From NCBI RefSeq assembly GCF_042656585.1, contig NZ_JBHSPG010000004.1: a DNA stretch of 64,000 bases; one strand, written 5' to 3'. The position numbers and the translations under genes were made by a program. This stretch comes from Thalassorhabdus alkalitolerans (GTDB lineage Bacteria; Bacillota; Bacilli; Bacillales; Marinococcaceae). The notes beneath the pieces were generated by a model, which searched no databases, was not told the origin of the DNA, and saw only the letters and a list, made by a program, of their open reading frames with translations. Position 1 is the stretch's first letter; every line of letters starts with the position of its first letter. This document shows positions 58,705 to 64,000 of this stretch, piece by piece.

Positions 58705-58814
58705 TGCAATATTCCATTTGTTATTCATTATAAGGAGAGATGACATAAAAAGAAAGGAATAATTCCATATTTCTGAAAACAGTGAAAAAGACATCGTCAA
58801 ATAGAACTGCTTTT

Positions 58815-59033
58815 TTAGTGCGGTGTAAGTTCCTTTTTAACCTTTCGTACGACACCGACTACTTCAAAGTCCTTGCTTGACAAGGTATCTTTCTGCCTGC
58901 AGGAAGAACAAGTGACATGTTGATCCATTTTTTCTGCACGGAATTCTTTATTACAATTATTACATTTCACGATATGGGGTTCATGAGTGTCTCCTACACA
59001 ATCAAAACGGATTACTTCTGTTGCATCAGTCAT
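58815..59033 (-). CDS. Small zinc-ribbon protein, unknown
   Basis: 72 residues; ATG at 59033 with GGGGAGGAATAG upstream. Two CxxC pairs, KCNNCNKEF and TCSSCRQKD, plus an earlier Cys near residue 12, form a probable zinc ribbon. The C-terminus is basic (VRKVKKELTPH), suggesting nucleic acid binding. No family is recognised. It is transcribed on its own, upstream of the thiC leader. Confidence 0.7.
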   Translation of the reverse strand: MTDATEVIRFDCVGDTHEPHIVKCNNCNKEFRAEKMDQHVTCSSCRQKDTLSSKDFEVVGVVRKVKKELTPH

Positions 59034-59226
59034 GAGGCTATTCCTCCCCTGTGTTTTTTTACCTACCTACTTCCCCGGTTCAAATATAATTAATCCTAAA
59101 AATGCAATAGAGTAAGGCATTATTCTCTAAAAAGAGTAAGGTTTCTTTAAATTGAATATTCATGGCTATTTACATAAATTGTGCCAATATGTGCAAAGTA
59201 AATAAAAACGGGGGAGGTGTGTGTAA

Positions 59227-60657
59227 TTGAAAAAAGCTTCTCTGTTAGATGAGCAGGTAGAAATAGTAAAAAAGGGTCTGAATGATACAGATGATTTGAT
59301 GTGCCTGTCCTTGCCTTATTTTCATACTGAACTGTCTGTCATGTTTCTTGAAACAAGAGTGAAACGAGTTGAATTTGAGAAGCAAGTACTTGACCATCTT
59401 AAGCCAGAAACTAAAATAGCAGACGTAAAAGCAAAGATAGCTAAAACTGAATGGGCGCAAACAAAAGACTTATCTTATATTATTACAAGAATTGCAGAGG
59501 GCTACGGAGCAGTGATCATAGAAGGGGAGGACAAAGCCCTCTTATTTGATGTAAGCCAGACACCTGAACGAGATGTGGAAGAACCGGTAAACGAGCAGGT
59601 TATTCGTGGGTCCCACGCCGGATTTGTAGAATCATTAGATACAAACTTAAACCTTTTGCGTGTCGTCATCAAAAACCCGGATTTGACTGTGAAATTCTAT
59701 AAAATTGGAGAACGAACCGGCACTAAAGTGGCGATAGTCTATATTAATGGTTTAGCCAAAGAGGAGTTGTTAACTGAACTGGCCGAGAGGATCACTTCCA
59801 TAAAAGCAGATGCCGTTAATGCTCCCAGTTTTACTGAGGAGTTTATTGAGGATGAAGCTTTTACGCCGTTTCCTCAATTTTTAAACACAGAAAGAATAGA
59901 CAGAGTAACTGGAAATCTTCTTGAGGGAAGAGTGGCTGTTATGAGCGACGGAAGTCCCACCGCCTTGATCTGTCCGACTACCTTTTGGGCTTTTTATCAA
60001 TCTCCGGATGATTATAATAGCCGCTGGATGATGGGGACGTCTTTTCGTTTGCTGCGTTTGTTAAGCTTTTTAATTTCTGTTTCCTTGCCTGCTCTCTACA
60101 TTTCGATCGTCTCCTTTCACTTTGAAGTGATACCTGAAGGGATGACGCTTATGATTAAGGAGTCCATTGACCAGATTCCATACCCTCCCTTGATTGAAGC
60201 TTTTATCATGGAAATCACCATAGAATTGATTCGGGAGGCGGGGATCAGGCTTCCCAGCCCGGTGGGACAGACCATCGGCATCGTAGGCGGACTTGTTATT
60301 GGAGACGCGGTGGTTAATGCAGGCTTTGTATCCAATGTGATGATTATTGTTGTAGCAATTACGGCCATTGCCTCTTTTGTCGTCCCAAACAATGAAATGA
60401 GTATGTCAGTGAGGGTTCTTCGCTTTCCCTTAATGCTTGCTGCAGCTGCCTTTGGATTAATTGGTATTGTGTTTGGCCTAACTCTCATCTTGATCCACAT
60501 GTGCGGGTTAAGATCCTTTGGTACGCCCTATTTATCACCGCTTGCCCCTTTATCATTCACTGAGTTGAAGGATAGCGTCATTCGCGGGCCGTTATGGAAA
60601 ATGAACACTAGACCTTTTGGCAGTCAGGCTCTTGATAAAACGAGACAGGGCAAATGA
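59227..60657 (+). CDS. Spore germination receptor subunit A (GerA family)
   Basis: 476 residues from TTG at 59227, preceded by GGGGGAGGTG. An N-terminal hydrophilic domain (about 1-230) is followed by the conserved RVTGNLLEGRVAVMSDGSPTALICP segment, the SRWMMGTSFRLLR loop and four or five membrane helices, ending in ISPLAP-like LSPLAPLSF. This is the GerAA/GerBA/GerKA layout. It forms the germinant receptor in the spore inner membrane with the next two products. The operon is expected to be forespore-specific (sigma-G); I could not find a convincing -35/-10 at the right spacing. Confidence 0.95.
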   Translation: MKKASLLDEQVEIVKKGLNDTDDLMCLSLPYFHTELSVMFLETRVKRVEFEKQVLDHLKPETKIADVKAKIAKTEWAQTKDLSYIITRIAEGYGAVIIEGEDKALLFDVSQTPERDVEEPVNEQVIRGSHAGFVESLDTNLNLLRVVIKNPDLTVKFYKIGERTGTKVAIVYINGLAKEELLTELAERITSIKADAVNAPSFTEEFIEDEAFTPFPQFLNTERIDRVTGNLLEGRVAVMSDGSPTALICPTTFWAFYQSPDDYNSRWMMGTSFRLLRLLSFLISVSLPALYISIVSFHFEVIPEGMTLMIKESIDQIPYPPLIEAFIMEITIELIREAGIRLPSPVGQTIGIVGGLVIGDAVVNAGFVSNVMIIVVAITAIASFVVPNNEMSMSVRVLRFPLMLAAAAFGLIGIVFGLTLILIHMCGLRSFGTPYLSPLAPLSFTELKDSVIRGPLWKMNTRPFGSQALDKTRQGK

Positions 60658-60667
60658 GGGAGCGATT

Positions 60668-61756
60668 ATGAAAATATTATCACCTTCCGAGATTACTCCT
60701 TTTCAACTGTTTTTTATTATTATTCAAACACAAATCGGTGTGAATATTCTTTCCCTCGCCTATACGGTATCAGATGAAGCAGGATGGAACGGGTGGATAG
60801 CCATTCCGTTAGGCGGGTTATTTACCGCTATAATAATGATTGTCATTTGGGCCGTTTATAAGAGACAGCGGTCGTCGTTATTTGAGATGGCTCCTTATCT
60901 GATTGGCAAAGTACCTGGAGCATTCTTAAATACATTGTATACCTTGTTTTTTTTAGGCATAGCTGCTGTTGCACTTGTTTTATATGCAGAGGTCATAACA
61001 AAATGGATATTTCATCATACACCAGTCTGGGCTGTGCTCCTCATTATGGTCATTAAAGCGGTGTACCTTGTGCAAAAGGATGTACAGGTAATGGCTCAGT
61101 TTTATGTAATTATATCTGGGGCTCTGATTATATTAATTGCTGCGATTTGTGTAGGGCTTTTTGATGCAAACATTAATTATATCCGTCCTTTCGGGCAGAA
61201 TTTGGACTTGCCTTCTTTATATCATGGGATGAAGTCATCTATTCTGGCCATTGTCGGCTTTGAACTTGTTCTTATCTTTTTTGCTCTGACTAAGGGGACG
61301 ATGAAGCAAAAGTTAAAGGCCTCACTTGCCGCAAATGTATTTGTTACTGTGCTTTACACTATGTCAGCAGTTATTCCTATGATGTTTTTTAGTCCAAAGG
61401 AAATAGAGATCGTTCCTGAACCCGTTGTATACATGCTTAAAGCCTACAGTACACCGGTATTTGAAAGGATTGACCTTGTTTTTTTAGCTATTTGGATCGT
61501 CTTTGTTTTAACCTCCTATTCCACTTATGTGTTTTTAGCTTCCAAAGGTGTAACCACTCTTTTTCCAGCCATGAAATACAAAACAGCAGTTTTAGTTGTT
61601 GCTTTGTTGTCGTATTTACTGGCGCTTATACCTAGGAACCAGCTTTTCATCGATATGGTAACGGAGTGGGCCGGTAATATAAGCTTTCTCTTTATCGCAG
61701 GCTTTCCTATTTTTTTATACATCTTCAGCCTCCTGAGAAAAAGGAGGCCGGCATGA
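60668..61756 (+). CDS. Spore germination receptor subunit B (GerB/GRK permease-like)
   Basis: 362 residues from the ATG at 60668 with GAGGGAGC; longer starts lie inside the gerA-type gene. Ten membrane helices of the APC/endospore germination permease family, beginning SPSEITPFQLFFIIIQTQIGVNILS. It is the subunit that binds the nutrient germinant in the well-studied GerAB. The ligand cannot be predicted. It overlaps the next gene by 4 bases. Confidence 0.95.
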   Translation: MKILSPSEITPFQLFFIIIQTQIGVNILSLAYTVSDEAGWNGWIAIPLGGLFTAIIMIVIWAVYKRQRSSLFEMAPYLIGKVPGAFLNTLYTLFFLGIAAVALVLYAEVITKWIFHHTPVWAVLLIMVIKAVYLVQKDVQVMAQFYVIISGALIILIAAICVGLFDANINYIRPFGQNLDLPSLYHGMKSSILAIVGFELVLIFFALTKGTMKQKLKASLAANVFVTVLYTMSAVIPMMFFSPKEIEIVPEPVVYMLKAYSTPVFERIDLVFLAIWIVFVLTSYSTYVFLASKGVTTLFPAMKYKTAVLVVALLSYLLALIPRNQLFIDMVTEWAGNISFLFIAGFPIFLYIFSLLRKRRPA

Positions 61757-62847
61757 AACGAGGTTTGATTTGCTTCATTATACTCCTTGCTGTGACTGGG
61801 TGTTGGGATCAGCGACTGTTGAAAGATTACACGCTAGTAAAAGCGATCAGCATTGATATTACTGAAGATAAAAGGTACATTACTACGGTTTCTGCTCCAC
61901 TTCCGGGAGGAGAGGGAGAGGGTGACCAGGTTGTTTCTACAGAAGGATATACGATGGGTGAAAATAAAATATTATTAAACCGAAAAATGCCTGAGCAGGT
62001 AGATGACAGTAAGCTTAAGGTTCTTCTTCTTGGAGAAGGAGCAGTAGACGAAGATATCTTTCCTTATTTAGATCGATTTTACCGGAATCCCCAAAGCGCC
62101 TTAGATGCCCGGGTAGCCGTCGTCAAAGATAAAGCACAAAAAGCATTGTTTTTTTCAAATAAACATAAGCCAGAAACCCCTGATTACATTAGTGAGTTAA
62201 TGGAAAGCGGAGAAGTTACCACTCTGATACCAAAACTAAATATTCAATTTATTTGTCCATTACTCTTTGATGAGGGGCACGACCTTCTTCTTCCTTCGCT
62301 TAGAGTAACGGCAGAGGATATCGAAATTGACGGCTTAACGATGTTTAATGGAAGAAAAAAGGCTGGAGAGTTAACTTCTGAGGAGAGCACATTGTTTCTG
62401 ATGTGGAATAACCAGACGGGAAAGGAAGCGGAATTTACTTTTAAAGTGGGGGACCAAAATGAAAGGAACCTTAATTTTATTCATGTTTCTGTCATGGAAA
62501 TGACAAGAGATCTTGACGTGGAGGTGGATGATTCCACGCAAGAAGTCGAAGTTTTTATGAATATGGAACTGATGGTAAATGTAGATGAGTATCCTCCAGA
62601 CGACTTGCTTGAAAGAGAAGTAACAGCTTCCTTAAACCAGCTGATGGAACAACAACTCGAAGAACAAAGCAAAGAACTCTTTGATAAAATGAAAGAAGTT
62701 AACTGCGATGGACTAGGAATTGGAAGGAAAATAATAGCAAACGATTATAGTTTTTGGGAATCGGTTGAGTGGTCAGAAACCTTTCCAAAGGTCAATTTTC
62801 ATCCGGAGGTAAATGTAGAAATTGAACAGACAGGCATTGTGAATTGA
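61753..62847 (+). CDS. Spore germination receptor subunit C lipoprotein (GerC family)
   Basis: 364 residues; the ATG overlaps the preceding stop (ATGA). The signal peptide ends in a lipobox, LLAVTGCWDQR, with the CWDxRE-like motif typical of GerC proteins; the lipidated Cys is about residue 17. The three-domain GerC layout follows. It anchors the receptor on the outer face of the spore inner membrane. This completes the tricistronic operon; the downstream sequence is a repeat rather than a terminator. Confidence 0.95.
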   Translation: MKRGLICFIILLAVTGCWDQRLLKDYTLVKAISIDITEDKRYITTVSAPLPGGEGEGDQVVSTEGYTMGENKILLNRKMPEQVDDSKLKVLLLGEGAVDEDIFPYLDRFYRNPQSALDARVAVVKDKAQKALFFSNKHKPETPDYISELMESGEVTTLIPKLNIQFICPLLFDEGHDLLLPSLRVTAEDIEIDGLTMFNGRKKAGELTSEESTLFLMWNNQTGKEAEFTFKVGDQNERNLNFIHVSVMEMTRDLDVEVDDSTQEVEVFMNMELMVNVDEYPPDDLLEREVTASLNQLMEQQLEEQSKELFDKMKEVNCDGLGIGRKIIANDYSFWESVEWSETFPKVNFHPEVNVEIEQTGIVN

Positions 62848-62876
62848 TGTATACCTTTGTTTTAGGTTGGTGGACT

Positions 62877-62958
62877 GCGGGAGCCTTTGCTTTCTTCCTC
62901 CTCGGGAATAAGCAATCGCCGGGCTCACGGCTCATGCTATTCCGAAAGCATCTCCCGC
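62877..62958. repeat. Nested imperfect hairpin repeat element
   Basis: GCGGGAG (62877-62883) with CTCCCGC (62952-62958), GCTTTC (62889-62894) with GAAAGC (62944-62949) and GGAATA (62905-62910) with TATTCC (62938-62943) make one long stem. It is GC-rich compared with its surroundings, like the palindromic repeats found scattered in Bacillaceae genomes. Confidence 0.6.
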
Positions 62959-62980
62959 TTTATCCGCAACAACATGATTT

Positions 62981-63002
62981 ATAAAAAATCAACATTGGCC
63001 TT
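62981..63002 (-). repeat. Short interspersed repeat copy
   Basis: Reverse complement of the 1022-1043 sequence with one mismatch. It directly adjoins the nested hairpin at 62877-62958 and probably forms one element with it. Confidence 0.6.
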
Positions 63003-63055
63003 TAATGGAATCTTTTACTAAAATGAAAGGTATTATAATCTTCAGGAGGAATAGC

Positions 63056-63481
63056 ATGAGTAAGGAATTCAAAATCAGAACATTTACTATAAACGACTAT
63101 GAGGAAGTGTATGAGCTCTGGGAGCATGCAGAAGGTGTAGTGTTAGGAAGCTCTGATACGAAAGAAAGGATTCATAAGTATTTAATAAGAAATCCTGATT
63201 TAAGTGTCGTTGCGTCAGAAGGAGGAAGAATTATCGGAGCTCTGTTGGCAGGGCATGATGGCAGAAGAGGTTATCTGCATCATTTAGCTGTTCATCCAGA
63301 TTGGCAAAGAAATGGATTAGGTAAATCTTTAACAGAAGAGGCTCTTAAAAGGTTAAGAGAAGATGAGATAGAAAAATGCCATGTGTTCGTACTTAATGAT
63401 AATGAGAAATCAGACAAATTTTGTGAGTCGATAGGGTTTTCAAAGCAGACTCACTTTCATGTGAACTCTATTAATCTTTGA
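63056..63481 (+). CDS. GNAT-family N-acetyltransferase
   Basis: 141 residues from the ATG at 63056, with CAGGAGGAATAG upstream. The GNAT core is clear: IRTFTINDYEEVYELWEHA (beta1-alpha1), then HHLAVHPDWQRNGLGKSLTEEAL, with QRNGLG as the acetyl-CoA pyrophosphate loop, and the closing CHVFVLNDNEKSDKFCESIGF. The acceptor is unknown; the layout resembles YpeA-like acetyltransferases. Confidence 0.88.
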   Translation: MSKEFKIRTFTINDYEEVYELWEHAEGVVLGSSDTKERIHKYLIRNPDLSVVASEGGRIIGALLAGHDGRRGYLHHLAVHPDWQRNGLGKSLTEEALKRLREDEIEKCHVFVLNDNEKSDKFCESIGFSKQTHFHVNSINL

Positions 63482-63900
63482 ATGCCGAATGGCAATTCTA
63501 TCTGTACTTTAGAAAAATGGCGAATGGCTGGCGGCTTCATATTGTCTTGCTTTTTATGGGCAAGGAGGTCTATACGGGCGTAAGAAATTGTTCAAAGCAG
63601 ATGAACTTCCACTGTAACCATGTGCAAAATAATATGATTTCTTACTACAGCATGGTGTGGCAAGCCGTCTTTACAATGGCAGCTCATCATTTCCCAATTA
63701 TTATTTACAATATAAAGCTGGCATATAGTCTTCATGATAAACTCTTCAATCCATATTTATATTCTATATAATAGAAGTGATTTTTTTATTAACAAATAGT
63801 ATAAATTACCAGCCGAACTTGTATTGTGTTTTGTTCCGCAGGATGATATATTTAATAGCTTGCCGCAGAAAGACATCAACAAGGCAAGAAACACAAAAAT
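63482..63900. other. Intergenic region before the presumed rRNA operon
   Basis: No credible gene. A 97-codon ORF at 63478-63771 has no SD and an unusual composition. No terminator with a T tract is obvious for the acetyltransferase gene. Confidence 0.4.
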
Positions 63901-63904
63901 GTTA

Positions 63905-63933
63905 TTGACACTATATTGCGAAGGTGTTATGAT
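63905..63933 (+). promoter_or_regulatory. Consensus sigma-A promoter, probably of an rRNA operon
   Basis: TTGACA (63905-63910), a 17-base spacer and TATGAT (63928-63933). The downstream leader contains TCGCC-AAAAAA-CGGCGA and then CTTTGAAAATCGAATGAAAG, which resembles 16S rRNA leader sequences in bacilli. The rRNA itself would lie beyond the window. Confidence 0.8.
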
Positions 63934-64000
63934 AGTTAAGTCGCCAAAAAACGGCGAACAAGTTGTCCTTTGAAAATCGAATGAAAGTCAAACGTCAGTT

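Noticed and set aside
59150..59180. Sigma-G promoter for the ger operon (TGAATA ... CATAAAT)
   Set aside because: Only 14 bases separate the boxes, while sigma-G needs about 17-18.
63478..63771. 97-codon ORF after the GNAT gene
   Set aside because: No SD, overlap with the preceding stop, and an aromatic/His-rich composition unlike neighbouring proteins.
1..64000. CRISPR array, prophage, insertion sequence, tRNA
   Set aside because: No regularly spaced direct repeats, no phage or transposase-like proteins and no tRNA-like cloverleaf were seen.

Overview
The window comes from a low-GC, spore-forming member of the Bacillaceae. The evidence is a tricistronic gerA-type germination operon, the B. 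subtilis-like gene blocks ndoAI-ndoA, odhAB, kamA/yodTSR, addBA-sbcDC and pgsBCA, strong AGGAGG ribosome binding sites and many GTG/TTG starts. Acidic extracytoplasmic linkers (for example in the gamma-glutamyltransferase and the CapA protein) fit a salt- or alkali-tolerant species, but that is an inference. No plasmid, prophage, CRISPR array or transposase gene is visible. The only mobile-looking DNA is a 301 bp MITE-like element and a few related interspersed repeats.

Layout. 1-10 kb: two lipoproteins, the EndoAI/EndoA toxin-antitoxin pair, a DUF523/DUF1722 protein, an nfrA nitroreductase overlapping a polysaccharide deacetylase, an HSL-type esterase, an SDR oxidoreductase, two unknown genes and the MITE-like element. 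10-18 kb: a YjiH-family membrane protein, a DUF2642 coat-like protein, Mn catalase, a CPA1 Na+/H+ antiporter, a YeeE/YedE (TsuA-type) sulfur/selenium transporter interrupted by one in-frame UGA, a Cys-rich protein and a HAD hydrolase. 18-28.4 kb: odhA-odhB, then ablB, ablA/kamA, yokU, yodT, yodS, yodR for lysine/beta-lysine metabolism. 28.4-37.5 kb: a HAD phosphatase, class D sortase, Mn-dependent pyrophosphatase, a STAS-domain sensor-like protein, YqjF, a macrodomain protein, a small orphan protein with a paralogue 8 kb away, and cstA. 37.5-42.8 kb (minus strand): a complete poly-gamma-glutamate locus, ggt/capD-pgsE-pgsB-pgsC-pgsA. 44.5-56.3 kb: the recombination/repair operon addB-addA-sbcD-sbcC. 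56.5-64 kb: thiC under a TPP riboswitch, small zinc-ribbon proteins, the gerA-gerB-gerC operon, a GNAT acetyltransferase and, at the right edge, a consensus sigma-A promoter and leader that look like the start of an rRNA operon.

The most interesting signal is at 14598-15851. The YeeE/YedE gene is intact except for one UGA codon at 15417-15419. That codon sits exactly where the family has its conserved Cys (context GMQLGGG-UGA-ASGTLYSAGGG). It is followed at bacterial-SECIS distance by a 6 bp perfect hairpin with a G in the second loop position. This is best read as a candidate selenocysteine-containing sulfur/selenium transporter; the alternative is a one-base nonsense mutation. Secondary points are two intergenic elements with mutually exclusive hairpins (16686-16735 and 28686-28839), genes whose strong SD serves a tiny overlapping ORF (ndoA, the esterase, the gene before cstA), two pairs of 8 bp direct repeats 21 bp apart before the esterase, and a Cys-free paralogue pair that I suspect is related to the CC/Se-motif small (seleno)protein family.
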